From Mycolicibacterium cosmeticum (lineage in GTDB: Bacteria; Actinomycetota; Actinomycetes; Mycobacteriales; Mycobacteriaceae), in contig NZ_CCBB010000003.1 of NCBI RefSeq assembly GCF_000613185.1, positions 2,356,001 through 2,420,000 on the forward strand: a DNA stretch of 64,000 nucleotides, in the 5' to 3' direction. Below are positions 38,348 to 48,539 of the stretch, in pieces (the stretch's first letter is position 1; the number at the start of each line of letters is the position of its first letter). Under the pieces are notes generated by a model. It was given only the letters and a program-made list of their open reading frames with translations, made no database searches and was not told where the DNA came from. The translations under genes were made by a program, and so were the position numbers.

Positions 38348-38402
38348 ATCCCGACGTTGTGGTGACCAAGCTCGACCTGGACCCACCAGAACGTCGGGAT
38401 TC
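38346..38402. repeat. Right flanking hairpin of the DUF559 gene
   Basis: GAATCCCGACGTTGTGGTG (38346-38364), a 19-base loop, then its reverse complement with one mismatch (38384-38402). It overlaps the last two bases of the DUF559 stop codon. It shares the 14-base core CCGACGTTGTGGTG with the left hairpin, in the same orientation. Confidence 0.92.
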
Positions 38403-38501
38403 AAGCGCCGAAGCGAAGCACTCACACCCAGCCACCCAGCATTGTGAGAACACCGTGACGGCTGCTTCACACGACGCGACATTGCGGCAATATCGACTAC
38501 C

Positions 38502-38514
38502 TACCGTCGCGGTA
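38502..38514 (+). promoter_or_regulatory. Leaderless nirB promoter (-10 box)
   Basis: TACCGT (38502-38507), six bases, then the nirB ATG at 38514, with no ribosome site. About 45 bases upstream GTGACGGCTGCTTCAC has GTGA/TCAC arms and is a weak candidate GlnR/NnaR site. Confidence 0.5.
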
Positions 38515-41072
38515 TGCACTCAGCCAAGCATGTTGTCGTGGTCGGACACGGCATGGTCGGACACCGGTTCGTCGAAGCGCTGCGGTCCCGGGATGCTGAG
38601 GGCTCCTGGCGGGTCACCATCCTCTCGGAGGAGGCCGACGCGGCGTACGACCGCGTGGGTCTGACCGGCTACACCGAGCATTGGGACCGGGCGGAACTGG
38701 CGCTGCCCGGTAACGACTATGCAGGCGACAACGACGTCGTGCTGCACCTCGGCTTGGCGGCCCGGGAGATCGACCGGGCCGCCAAGACCGTGACCGCCGC
38801 CGACGGCCGCGTCCTGGACTACGACGCACTGGTGCTGGCCACCGGGTCGTATGCCTTCGTGCCGCCGGTGCCCGGACACGACCTGCCGCAGGTGCACGTC
38901 TACCGCACCCTCGACGACCTGGACGCCATCCGGGAGGGCGCCAGGACGGCACGGGACAGCAACACTCCCGTCGGCGTGGTGATCGGCGGCGGCCTGCTCG
39001 GCCTGGAGGCCGCCAACGCGCTGCGCGGCTTCGGGCTGACGACGCACGTGCTGGAGATGTCACCGCATCTGATGGCCAACCAGCTCGACGAGGCCGGTGG
39101 CGCGTTGCTGAGCCGGATGATCAAGGGCCTGGGCATCGAGGTGCACACCGCCGTGGCCACCGAGAGCATCGCGCCCGCGCAGCGGCACCGGCCGATCCGC
39201 AAGTCCGCCGTCGACGACTCGGTGCGGGTCTCGCTCAACGACGGCAGCACCATCGACGCCGGTCTGGTGATCTTCGCCGCCGGTGTGCGCCCGCGCGACG
39301 AGCTGGCCCGCGCGGCCGGCCTGGAGATCGCGCAGCGCGGCGGCGTGCTGACCGATCTGTCCTGTGTGACAAGCGATCCCAACATCTACGCGATCGGCGA
39401 GGTGGCCGCCATCGAGGGCCGCTGCTACGGCCTGGTGGCCCCCGGCTACACCACCGCCGAGGTGGTGGCCGACCGGTTGCTCGGCGGGGAGGCCGAGTTC
39501 CCCGGCGCGGACATGTCCACCAAGCTGAAGATGCTCGGTGTCGACGTCGCGAGTTTCGGTGACGCCCAAGGGCATACCCCGAACTGCCTGGAGGTCGTGG
39601 TCAACGACCCGGTCAAGCAGACCTACGCCAAACTGGTGCTCTCCGATGATGCCAAGACCCTGCTCGGCGGCATCCTGGTGGGCGACGCGTCGGCCTACGG
39701 GGTGCTGCGCCCGATGGTGGCCAGCGAGCTGCCCGGCGACCCACTGGCCCTGATCGCCCCGGTGACCGACGGTGACGCACCGGCGCTCGGCGTCGGTGCG
39801 CTACCCGATATCGCCCAGATCTGCTCGTGCAACAACGTCACCAAAGGTGATCTGAAGGAAGCGATCTGCGGCGGCTGCGACGACGTCGCAAGCCTGAAGA
39901 AGTGCACGCTGGCCGGCACCTCCTGCGGGTCGTGCGTGCCCCTGCTCAAGCAGTTGCTGGAGGCCGAGGGCGTCGAGCAGTCCACGGCGCTGTGCGAACA
40001 CTTCAGCCAATCCCGCGCCGAGTTGTTCGAGATCATCAGCGCCACCGAGATCCGCACCTTCTCCGGCCTGATCGAGAAGTTCGGCACCGGAAAGGGTTGC
40101 GACATCTGCAAACCCACCGTCGCCTCGATCCTGGCCTCGACCAGTTCGGATCATGTGCTCGACGGTGAGCAGGCCTCGCTGCAGGATTCCAACGACCACT
40201 TCCTGGCCAACATCCAGAAGAACGGCAGCTACTCGGTGGTGCCGCGGTCGCCCGGCGGGGAGATCACCCCCGAGCAGCTGATCCTGATCGGCGAGATCGC
40301 CAGGGACTTCGGCCTCTACACCAAGATCACCGGCGGCCAGCGGATCGACATGTTCGGCGCCCGGGTCGACCAACTGCCCGAGATCTGGCGCCGCCTGGTG
40401 GACGGCGGGATGGAATCCGGGCATGCCTACGGCAAATCCCTTCGCACGGTGAAGAGTTGCGTGGGCAGCACCTGGTGCCGGTACGGGCAGCAGGACTCGG
40501 TGAACATGGCCGTCGAGATCGAGAAGCGCTACCGCGGTCTGCGGGCACCGCACAAGATCAAGATGGCGGTGTCCGGCTGCGCCCGGGAATGCGCCGAGGC
40601 GCAGAGCAAGGACGTCGGCATCATCGCCACCGAACAGGGCTGGAACCTGTACGTCTGCGGCAACGGCGGCATGTCGCCGCGGCACGCCAAGCTGCTGGCC
40701 GGTGACCTCGACGACGAGACGCTGGTCCGGTACATCGACCGGTTCCTGATGTTCTACATCCGCACCGCCGACCGCTTGCAGCGCACCGCGCCGTGGCTGG
40801 AGGCCATGGACGGCGGGCTGGATCACCTGCGCGACGTGGTGTGCAACGACTCACTCGGCCTGGCCGCGGAGTTCGAGGCCGCCATGGAGCGCCATGTCGC
40901 CGGCTACGCGTGCGAATGGAAAGGCGTCCTGGACGATCCGGAGAAGCTGTCGCGGTTCGTCTCGTTCGTCAATGCCCCCGATGTGGCGGATCCCACGATC
41001 GAGTTCACCGAATCCAAGGGCCGCAAGGTGCCGATCGGGATGCCGACGCTGCGAGTACAGGAGAAGGCATGA
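38514..41072 (+). CDS. nirB: Assimilatory nitrite reductase (NAD(P)H), large subunit
   Basis: An 852-residue flavo-haem enzyme reducing nitrite to ammonium. It has an N-terminal FAD motif VVVGHGMVGHRF, an NAD motif VVIGGGLLGLEAAN, and a Bfd-like [2Fe-2S] segment starting CSCNNVTKGDLKEAICGGC (C437). The nitrite/sulfite reductase ferredoxin-like half carries the sirohaem-[4Fe-4S] ligands C649-x5-C655 (CVGSTWC) and C689-x3-C693 (CAREC). Length is standard. A TACCGT -10 box 6 bases before the ATG implies a leaderless mRNA. It overlaps nirD by 4 bases. Corresponds to Rv0252. Confidence 0.97.
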   Translation: MHSAKHVVVVGHGMVGHRFVEALRSRDAEGSWRVTILSEEADAAYDRVGLTGYTEHWDRAELALPGNDYAGDNDVVLHLGLAAREIDRAAKTVTAADGRVLDYDALVLATGSYAFVPPVPGHDLPQVHVYRTLDDLDAIREGARTARDSNTPVGVVIGGGLLGLEAANALRGFGLTTHVLEMSPHLMANQLDEAGGALLSRMIKGLGIEVHTAVATESIAPAQRHRPIRKSAVDDSVRVSLNDGSTIDAGLVIFAAGVRPRDELARAAGLEIAQRGGVLTDLSCVTSDPNIYAIGEVAAIEGRCYGLVAPGYTTAEVVADRLLGGEAEFPGADMSTKLKMLGVDVASFGDAQGHTPNCLEVVVNDPVKQTYAKLVLSDDAKTLLGGILVGDASAYGVLRPMVASELPGDPLALIAPVTDGDAPALGVGALPDIAQICSCNNVTKGDLKEAICGGCDDVASLKKCTLAGTSCGSCVPLLKQLLEAEGVEQSTALCEHFSQSRAELFEIISATEIRTFSGLIEKFGTGKGCDICKPTVASILASTSSDHVLDGEQASLQDSNDHFLANIQKNGSYSVVPRSPGGEITPEQLILIGEIARDFGLYTKITGGQRIDMFGARVDQLPEIWRRLVDGGMESGHAYGKSLRTVKSCVGSTWCRYGQQDSVNMAVEIEKRYRGLRAPHKIKMAVSGCARECAEAQSKDVGIIATEQGWNLYVCGNGGMSPRHAKLLAGDLDDETLVRYIDRFLMFYIRTADRLQRTAPWLEAMDGGLDHLRDVVCNDSLGLAAEFEAAMERHVAGYACEWKGVLDDPEKLSRFVSFVNAPDVADPTIEFTESKGRKVPIGMPTLRVQEKA

Positions 41073-41440
41073 CACTGCTCGACGATCGCAAGCACCTTGA
41101 TTCCCAGGGGGATTGGGAGTGGACCACGGCGTGTGCCTACGACCGGCTGTTGCCGTGCCGCGGTGTCGGGGTGCTGCTGCCCGACGGCACCCAGGTGGCG
41201 CTGTTCCGGCTGGACGACGGTTCGTTGCACGCCGTCGGCAATATCGACCCGTTCTCCGGCGCCGCGGTGATATCGCGCGGCATCGTGGGTGACCGCGGTG
41301 GACGGGCCTGCGTTCAGACTCCGATCAAGAAGCAGGCCTTCGCTTTTGACGACGGCAGCTGCCTCGACGATCCGGATGTGGCGCTGCCGGTGTTCCGGAC
41401 CCGGGTTACGCCGGACGGTCTCGTGCAGATCGCGGCGTAG
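41069..41440 (+). CDS. nirD: Nitrite reductase small subunit (Rieske-like domain)
   Basis: A 123-residue subunit whose ATG overlaps the nirB stop (ATGA). It shows the Rieske-like fold (CRGVGVLLPDGTQVALFRLDDGSLHAVGNIDPFSGAAVISRGIVGD) but lacks the Cys-x-His pairs that bind a [2Fe-2S] cluster, as in many NirD proteins. It supports NirB in nitrite reduction. Its 3' end overlaps a small converging gene by 35 bases. Confidence 0.95.
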   Translation: MTLLDDRKHLDSQGDWEWTTACAYDRLLPCRGVGVLLPDGTQVALFRLDDGSLHAVGNIDPFSGAAVISRGIVGDRGGRACVQTPIKKQAFAFDDGSCLDDPDVALPVFRTRVTPDGLVQIAA

Positions 41441-41672
41441 CGGCGGCCCAGTGGGCGTCGCGGCCGGGACCGGGGCGGCGGACCACGTCGCCGCGGCGCT
41501 CCAGCACGGTGAGGTTGCGGTACACCGACTCGATGACGGTGTCCTTTCCTGCCCGGTCTGCCCTCCGTTGCACGTAGTCGCGCAGTTCGGCGGTGGTCAA
41601 GGTGCCATCGGTGTCGTCCAGTGCCGCCAGCAGCCACTCCCGCAGCTGCGCCGCCCCCCATTGTGAAGCCAT
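41406..41672 (-). CDS. Small winged-helix DNA-binding-like protein (88 aa)
   Basis: An 88-residue protein with the helix-turn-helix pattern TTAELRDYVQRRAD, then ESVYRNLTVLERRGDVVRRPG, which resembles the recognition helix region of Fur-type repressors (VYRNLxxLxxxGLV) but without metal-binding or dimerisation domains. TACTAT (41685-41680) lies 7 bases before the ATG, so a leaderless transcript is likely. Its 3' end runs 35 bases into nirD on the opposite strand. A local regulator role in nitrite assimilation is possible but unproven. Confidence 0.65.
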   Translation of the reverse strand: MASQWGAAQLREWLLAALDDTDGTLTTAELRDYVQRRADRAGKDTVIESVYRNLTVLERRGDVVRRPGPGRDAHWAAATPRSARDRPA

Positions 41673-41679
41673 CGCAGAG

Positions 41680-41685
41680 ATAGTA
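41680..41685 (-). promoter_or_regulatory. Leaderless -10 box of the small winged-helix gene
   Basis: TACTAT on the minus strand, seven bases before the ATG at 41672. It fits the mycobacterial TANNNT consensus well. Confidence 0.5.
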
Positions 41686-41911
41686 GCCGAGTAACGGGGC
41701 GACCCCCTAGTTGAGCGTTATGTCAGGTTGCTTCCCCGGTGGCGAGTTGAAATGCGCTGCGAGATTTGGTATCTCCGGCGGGTCCCTGCGCAGGTGAGCA
41801 ATGGGGTGCCGGCTCGGACAGTTCGCTGACGCCGGCCGGGATCCACCCCCGGAGCGGGCCGAGCTGGGGTTGCGTGCGGTGGCGACGTTGCTGGGGCGGC
41901 AGCGGGCGTGG

Positions 41912-42607
41912 CTACGCCGCGGCGCGCATCCCGCCGACCCGGGCGCGGCGGAACCGGCTGGCGATCAGCCGCACCATGCCGGGATGGATGCCGAGTGGGT
42001 CACCGACGATATCGGCACCGGAGCCGCGCAGCCGATCCTGGAAGAGCCCGTCGGCGAGCAGGTACGACGCCACCGCCACCCGCCGGCCGGAGCGGCGGCG
42101 GGCGTCCTCGACCGCGTCCGCGACGGTGGGGGCACCGGTAGCGGCAAAGGCGAGTTCCACCCGGTCGCCGGTCAGGGCCGACAGCATGGCCGCGGTCCTG
42201 CGCAGATCGGACGCGGCGCCGGGATCCGATGTTCCCGCTGCCGCCATGATCACCGAATCGCCGGTCCGCCAACCCGATTCGTAGAGCCGATCGGCCATCA
42301 CCCGCACCGTACCCTGGCACGGCCCCAGCGGCGGGGTGACCACGACACGGCGATGCCTGCTGGCGGCGACGTGGGCGGGTACGTCCACCCGGACGTGATA
42401 ACCGCCGGCCAGGAAGGCCGGCACCACGACGGCCGGTTCGTCACCGGGCAACGAGTCGAGCACCTCGCGGGGGGTCGGTCCGAGCACGTCGACGAACGCC
42501 ACCCGCACCTCCCGCTCCACCGCCGCAGAGACCCGCTGCGCGAGTTCGCCGATCATGTTCACGCCGCCGGCCTTGCGGGTGCCGTGCGCCACCAGGATGT
42601 AACTCAT
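41912..42607 (-). CDS. Sirohydrochlorin chelatase/CbiX-family protein
   Basis: A 231-residue protein of the SirB/CbiX family, which inserts Fe or Co into sirohydrochlorin; iron insertion would make the sirohaem needed by NirB. The start MSYILVAHGTRKAGG carries the active-site His. A second half (DSVIMAAAGTSDPGA) repeats the fold. PAFLAGGYHVRVDVP contains the second metal-binding His. The ATG overlaps the stop of the upstream HemD-like gene by 4 bases. It corresponds to Rv0259c. Confidence 0.9.
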   Translation of the reverse strand: MSYILVAHGTRKAGGVNMIGELAQRVSAAVEREVRVAFVDVLGPTPREVLDSLPGDEPAVVVPAFLAGGYHVRVDVPAHVAASRHRRVVVTPPLGPCQGTVRVMADRLYESGWRTGDSVIMAAAGTSDPGAASDLRRTAAMLSALTGDRVELAFAATGAPTVADAVEDARRRSGRRVAVASYLLADGLFQDRLRGSGADIVGDPLGIHPGMVRLIASRFRRARVGGMRAAA

Positions 42608-43749
42608 GCGCCCACCGGGAACTCGTCGACCGCCAACCGGTAGCCGCGCTTGACCACCGTCGCAACGATGTTCTTGTCGCCCAAGGCCGTTCGCAAACGC
42701 AAGACGGCCGTCTCCACCGCGTGGGTATCGGTGCCGCTGCCCGGCAGGGCACCCAGCAGATCGGCGCGCGACACCACCGCACCCGGCCGGTGTGCCAAGG
42801 CGCGGATGGTGGCCATGCTCGCCGGCGGCAGCTCCTTGACCACCTCGTCGACCAGAACACAGGTGCCGCGGATCTCCAGCAGGTGCCCGGCGACGCGGAT
42901 GCGGCGGGATTGCAGCAGCGGCAACTCGTCGGTGATGTGGCGGGCCAGTGCGCCCAGTCGCATCCGCTCCGGCGACGAGGTCGGGACGCCCAGGCGCACC
43001 AGCGGCCGGGCGGTCACCGGGCCCACGCACATTGCGTGCACCGTGGTCCGCAACGCGTGCAGCAGCGCATCCTCCACGCCGAGCTCGGTCGCCCGCATCA
43101 GCATGGCCGCGACCGCCGGGGCGGAGGTGAAGCTGACGGCGTCGTAGCGCTGATCGGCGATGCCCATCACCAGCTGGTCGAACGCACCGCCCCGCGGTGC
43201 GGGATGCCAGCGGTACACCCGGATGGGGACCACCTCGGCGCCGGCGGCCTCCAGTTCGTCGAGGAACTCGGGGAACGGGTCCCATTCGTCGGTGGCGCCG
43301 TGCAACTGCACCGCGATGCGCATGCCGACGATGCCGCCTTCCAGCAGATAGTGCAGCAGCTCGCGGGAAGATTCGGATTCCGGTGACCATTCCTCGGGCA
43401 GCCCGGCCGCGCGCAGGGCCCCGGTGGCCTTGGGCCCGCGGGACACGATGCGCGCCTTGGACAATGCGGCGGTCAGCTCGTGGGCCAGCCCCCAGCCGTC
43501 GGCCGCCGCGATCCAGCCGCGCAGACCGATGCCGGTGGTGGCGATGACGATGTCGGGCGGGGTCGCGATGAGGGCCTCGGTATGGGCGCGCAGTTCTTCG
43601 TCGTCGGGCAGCGGCACCATGGTGATGGCGGCCGCGGAGGTCACGTCGGCGCCGCGACGGGTCAGCAGCGCGGCGAGTTCCTCGGACCGGCGGGCCGAGG
43701 TGACGGCAACCCGGAACCCGGTGAGCGGAGCCCAATCAGGTTCGGTCAT
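42604..43749 (-). CDS. nnaR: HemD-like/OmpR-type winged-helix regulator (NnaR-like)
   Basis: A 381-residue two-domain protein. Residues ~1-260 are uroporphyrinogen-III synthase-like (GFRVAVTSARRSEELAALL, VSFTSAPAVAAML, CVGPVTARPL). Residues ~285-381 are a winged helix of the OmpR type (VVSRADLLGALPG, VETAVLRLRTALGDKNIVATVVKRGYRLAV). This architecture is that of mycobacterial NnaR (MSMEG_0432/Rv0260c), known as an activator of nitrate/nitrite assimilation together with GlnR. It is cotranscribed with the chelatase gene and lies near nirBD, consistent with that role. Confidence 0.88.
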   Translation of the reverse strand: MTEPDWAPLTGFRVAVTSARRSEELAALLTRRGADVTSAAAITMVPLPDDEELRAHTEALIATPPDIVIATTGIGLRGWIAAADGWGLAHELTAALSKARIVSRGPKATGALRAAGLPEEWSPESESSRELLHYLLEGGIVGMRIAVQLHGATDEWDPFPEFLDELEAAGAEVVPIRVYRWHPAPRGGAFDQLVMGIADQRYDAVSFTSAPAVAAMLMRATELGVEDALLHALRTTVHAMCVGPVTARPLVRLGVPTSSPERMRLGALARHITDELPLLQSRRIRVAGHLLEIRGTCVLVDEVVKELPPASMATIRALAHRPGAVVSRADLLGALPGSGTDTHAVETAVLRLRTALGDKNIVATVVKRGYRLAVDEFPVGA

Positions 43750-43952
43750 GGCACCTGTGTATTCAGGACATGTTTCGGGCGGGTTACTCGGCTGTTGCGC
43801 AGGTGTGTCACCTGGGCAGGTGAGCGTGTGGAGCGGCGCATGCCGACCACGGTAAGAACGCTATGTTGCGCTGTCACTGCCTGCGATATCCCAGCCGTGA
43901 ACTTCCGCTCACTGCCGACAGAATACTCCTGTGAGGTCGACCCGCGGCGCCT

Positions 43953-45414
<1,462 letters not shown>

Positions 45415-45418
<4 letters not shown>

Positions 45419-46062
45419 GCCATCTTCTCCTGGAATCGGACGGTCATGCCCGGCACCAGCAGTGCCGGCTGATCGCGGTTGATATCCCACATCACGGCGT
45501 CGGTGCGCCCGATCAGTTGCCAGCCGCCCGGCGTCTCACGCGGATAGACCCCGCTGAACTCGCCGGCCAGCGCCACCGCACCGGCCGGCACCCGGGTGCG
45601 CGGTTCGGCGCGGCGCGGCACCTGCAGCCGGGGATCGCCGCCGACCAGGTAGGCGAAACCCGGTGCGAAACCCCCGAATCCGACCTGCCAGAGGCTGCCG
45701 GTGTGGGCGGCGACCACCTGGGCGCGGCTCAGCCCCGTCAGCTCGGCCACCGCGTCGAGGTCGGCGCCGTCGTAGACGACGTCGATCACCACGTCGGGCC
45801 CGGCCGCGTCCACCGGATCGCGATGGTCGGCACGCAGCTTGCCCAGCCGTTGCCGGGTGGGGGCCAGGTAGCGCGGCCCGGCCAGCTTGAGCAGGACGGT
45901 GCGCGACGCGGGGACGATGTCGACGACGCCGAGCAGATCGGCGTCGCGGATGGCGGCAGTCCACGCCAATACTTCGGCGGTGCTGCCGAACTCGAGGAGC
46001 AGGGCCTGATCCCCGTATTCACGAACGGTGCTGAGCACCGGTGACTCCGTTGTGACTGTCAT
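45415..46062 (-). CDS. pxpB: 5-oxoprolinase subunit B / KipI-like protein
   Basis: A 215-residue KipI-family protein. [15 protein letters not shown] begins the N-terminal domain. The cyclophilin-like domain carries [31 protein letters not shown] and [10 protein letters not shown]. It pairs with PxpC in ATP-dependent 5-oxoproline hydrolysis. The gene is translationally coupled to pxpC. No pxpA (LamB/YcsF) gene lies in this window. Confidence 0.92.
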
Positions 46063-46136
46063 CTGCCAACGCTACCGCCGGGTAACAAGAAATCGGCATG
46101 CTCTATGAGCTTTGCCAGAGGAGCCTTAAGGCATGT

Positions 46137-46820
46137 TTAAGCGGCCAGCGCGTACGTCGGCTCGTGGCGCTTGACGTACGCGATCACCCGGTACGTGATG
46201 GGCAGCATGACCACCTCGACGGCCGTCTTGTAGAACCATCCCAGCGCGGTGTAGACGGCCAGGTCCTTGAACGTGGTGATACCGATGGCGCCGGCGGCGA
46301 TGGTGCAGAACACCAGCGTGTCCCCGAGCTGGCCGGCGAACGTCGACCCGACCAGCCGCGCCCATAGGTGCTTCTCCTTGGTGCGCTCCTTGATGGCCAC
46401 CACCACCCACGCGTTGATCGTCTGCCCGACGATGAAGCCCGCCAGCCCGGCGATGATCAGCTGGGTGTAGGCGTGCACGACGTTCTCCAGGTGCGCCTGG
46501 TTCTCGTAGAAGTCGGCGGCCGGCAGATAGAGGGTGACCCAGAACATGAACGCCGCCAGGATGTTCATCGCGAAGCCCAGCAGGATGGCCTTGCGGGCCG
46601 CCTTGAACCCGTACACCTCCGACAGCACGTCGCCGATCACATAGGTCAGCGGGAAGACGATGAACCCGCCGTCGGTCAGGATGGGGCCGAACGCCACGCC
46701 CTTGGTCGCGGTGACGTTGGAAATGATCACCAGGGCGGTGAACACCGCGACGAAGATCGGATAGTAGGCCGAGCCGGTCTGCGCGAAACGAGTCGGCTCA
46801 CGGTTCTCGGTGCTGGTCAC
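46137..46820 (-). CDS. Queuosine precursor transporter (YhhQ family)
   Basis: A 227-residue membrane protein with about six helices. VFTALVIISNVTATKGVAFGP and FPLTYVIGDVLSEVYGFKAARKAI are the hallmark stretches of the YhhQ/queuosine-precursor transporter family, which imports preQ0/preQ1. NAWVVVAIKERTKEKHLWARLVGSTFAGQLGDTLVF forms the second repeat. No preQ1-type aptamer was recognised upstream. Confidence 0.9.
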   Translation of the reverse strand: MTSTENREPTRFAQTGSAYYPIFVAVFTALVIISNVTATKGVAFGPILTDGGFIVFPLTYVIGDVLSEVYGFKAARKAILLGFAMNILAAFMFWVTLYLPAADFYENQAHLENVVHAYTQLIIAGLAGFIVGQTINAWVVVAIKERTKEKHLWARLVGSTFAGQLGDTLVFCTIAAGAIGITTFKDLAVYTALGWFYKTAVEVVMLPITYRVIAYVKRHEPTYALAA

Positions 46821-46857
46821 CCGGACATCTTGTCAGGCGGTTCCGGGGCGGCGGTGG

Positions 46858-47772
46858 TTAGCCCACCGCGGCCGCCAGCAGCGGCGGCAGCCGGTCGGCG
46901 ACCACGGGCAGCGACAGCGGCGAGGCGAAGGCGATGGCGGCGGCCAGTTCGGGATCGGTGAACACGTTGTGCTTGCCGTGCGCGGCGATCGCCGGGTCGG
47001 CCAGCAGCGCGTCGCGGGCGGGGTCACCGTCGGTGGTCCAGATCAGTACGTCGGCGGCGATCTTGTCGACCGCGATGCGGCTGTCGGTCGAAGGCGCCGT
47101 GAAGCCCAGCGCGGTGAGCCAGTCCGGGTGCTCGACCCGCGCGTGGCCGTCGTCCAGGGTGCCCTCCAGCAGCAGCGCGGTCCGCCCGGTGAACGACTGG
47201 TTGTTCTTGCCCGCCGCGGCGAACTTGTCGTCCACACCGGTGACCAGCTGCTGCATCTCGTCGTGTTTGAACACGGCCTGGCCGATGGTGGCGGCCTGGT
47301 CCTTCCACGGCTCGAAGAAGGCGTCCTGTCCGGACTGCGGAATGGTCGGGGCGATGCCGGCGAGCTTGGTGTAGGTGTCCTTGTCCAGGCCGGCGTTGGT
47401 GGCCACGATGAGGTCCGGTTTCAGTGCGGCGATGGCGTCGGTGTCGACGCCGTCGGCCAGGTTCAGCACGGCCGGCTGCGCCGATCCGAGTTTCGCGGCC
47501 GCCCAGGGCCATACGCCGAAGGGCTGGGCTCCGACCCAGTCCGTGACGGCGATCGGCACCACCCCGACCGCCAGCAGGAAGTCCTGGTCGTTGAGGCCCG
47601 CGCTGACCACCCGGGTGGGCGGGCCCGGGATCTTCGTCTCACCGAACGCGTGCTTGACGGTCACCGATCCGTCCGCGGCCACGGTGCCGGGCTTCTGCCG
47701 CGCGCACGCTGCCAGCAGGGCCACCCCCGCGGCCATCGCCAGGAAGCCGCGCCGGGACAAATGAGTCGGCAC
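46858..47772 (-). CDS. fecB2: Siderophore/iron-binding periplasmic lipoprotein (FecB2-like)
   Basis: A 304-residue cluster-8 substrate-binding protein. The N-terminus has a twin-arginine-like SRRGFLAMA and a lipobox LLAAC, so it is exported and lipidated. PTRVVSAGLNDQDFLLAVGVVPIAV and IAALKPDLIVATNAGLDKDTYTKLAGIAPTI are typical of FecB/FhuD domains. It corresponds to Rv0265c (FecB2), which binds carboxymycobactin/haem-type iron ligands. No permease or ATPase is adjacent, as in M. tuberculosis. Confidence 0.88.
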   Translation of the reverse strand: MPTHLSRRGFLAMAAGVALLAACARQKPGTVAADGSVTVKHAFGETKIPGPPTRVVSAGLNDQDFLLAVGVVPIAVTDWVGAQPFGVWPWAAAKLGSAQPAVLNLADGVDTDAIAALKPDLIVATNAGLDKDTYTKLAGIAPTIPQSGQDAFFEPWKDQAATIGQAVFKHDEMQQLVTGVDDKFAAAGKNNQSFTGRTALLLEGTLDDGHARVEHPDWLTALGFTAPSTDSRIAVDKIAADVLIWTTDGDPARDALLADPAIAAHGKHNVFTDPELAAAIAFASPLSLPVVADRLPPLLAAAVG

Positions 47773-47837
47773 GGTGGCAGACTAGCCAACTCGGTGGCCG
47801 GCGGCCGCGCAGGCGACCGCAACGGCGCCGGGTGTGT

Positions 47838-48530
47838 CTACGGCGTCAGCGCCAGGCCGAGGGTGCGGCGGGCGGCGGCCTCGTCCCCGTCGATCTGTGC
47901 GGTGGCGGGCAGATCGAGGCGTTTCCAGAGCCCGAGGTACAGCGTGGCGGCGTCGGCGGTGACGGTAGCGACGGGCTCGCCGGTGCCCAGTGTCCAACTG
48001 TGGCCGGTATCGGTCGTCACGATGCGGACGGTTTCGGAGACCGGTGCCGTGCGTTCCATGCGCACCTGACGCGGGTAGAACATCGTCACGATCTCGTCCA
48101 CCCCGTCGGCCGCGAACGCCGCGTCGAAGACCGGTGTGGTGCCGAAGACCGATTCCAGGTCGACCCGGTGGATGGCGTGCTCGTGGGCCTGGCGGCGGAT
48201 CCACCAACCCGCCGTGCGGGGCGGCGCCCCGAAATTCCAGCACGGCTCGTCGGGGCTGATCGCGCGCATCGCCGTCAGGTAGTCCGGGATGCCGTCGACG
48301 AAGTCGGCGACCGGTGCCGGTCCCGGTTCGGGGGTCGGCTGTACTTCCCGGGCGCGCAGGATCGAGCGCACCCAGGTCTGGATCACCCAGAGGTGGGCGA
48401 GCAGGTCGGTGATCGTCCAGCCGGGGCAGGTCGGCACCGGCCGGTCGAGGTCTGGCCCGCCGGCCAGGGCCGTCTCCTGGATGACTATCACGTCGTCCTG
48501 CAGTTGCCGTAGCAGTGCATCGTTGTCCAC
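47838..48530 (-). CDS. Maleylpyruvate isomerase-family (DinB-fold) protein
   Basis: A 230-residue protein of the actinobacterial maleylpyruvate isomerase N-terminal family, usually mycothiol-dependent. PVPTCPGWTITDLLAHLWVIQTWV carries the first metal-binding His, and QAHEHAIHRVDLES the second and third, giving the His triad of the DinB fold. The C-terminal MDMPI domain follows. Substrate is unknown. It ends 65 bases after the fecB2 start and is 9 bases downstream of the tetR gene. Confidence 0.85.
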   Translation of the reverse strand: MDNDALLRQLQDDVIVIQETALAGGPDLDRPVPTCPGWTITDLLAHLWVIQTWVRSILRAREVQPTPEPGPAPVADFVDGIPDYLTAMRAISPDEPCWNFGAPPRTAGWWIRRQAHEHAIHRVDLESVFGTTPVFDAAFAADGVDEIVTMFYPRQVRMERTAPVSETVRIVTTDTGHSWTLGTGEPVATVTADAATLYLGLWKRLDLPATAQIDGDEAAARRTLGLALTP

Positions 48531-48539
48531 CGGGGCAGA

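Noticed and set aside
41801..42643. A 280-codon plus-strand frame opposite the chelatase gene
   Set aside because: Most of it lies antisense to a clear CbiX-family gene and the product has no family features; the 239-base gap at 41673-41911 shows nothing recognisable.
46821..46857. A preQ1 riboswitch for the queuosine-precursor transporter
   Set aside because: The sequence upstream of its start is only 37 bases to the next gene and shows no pseudoknot-like C-rich/A-rich pattern of the preQ1 aptamer.
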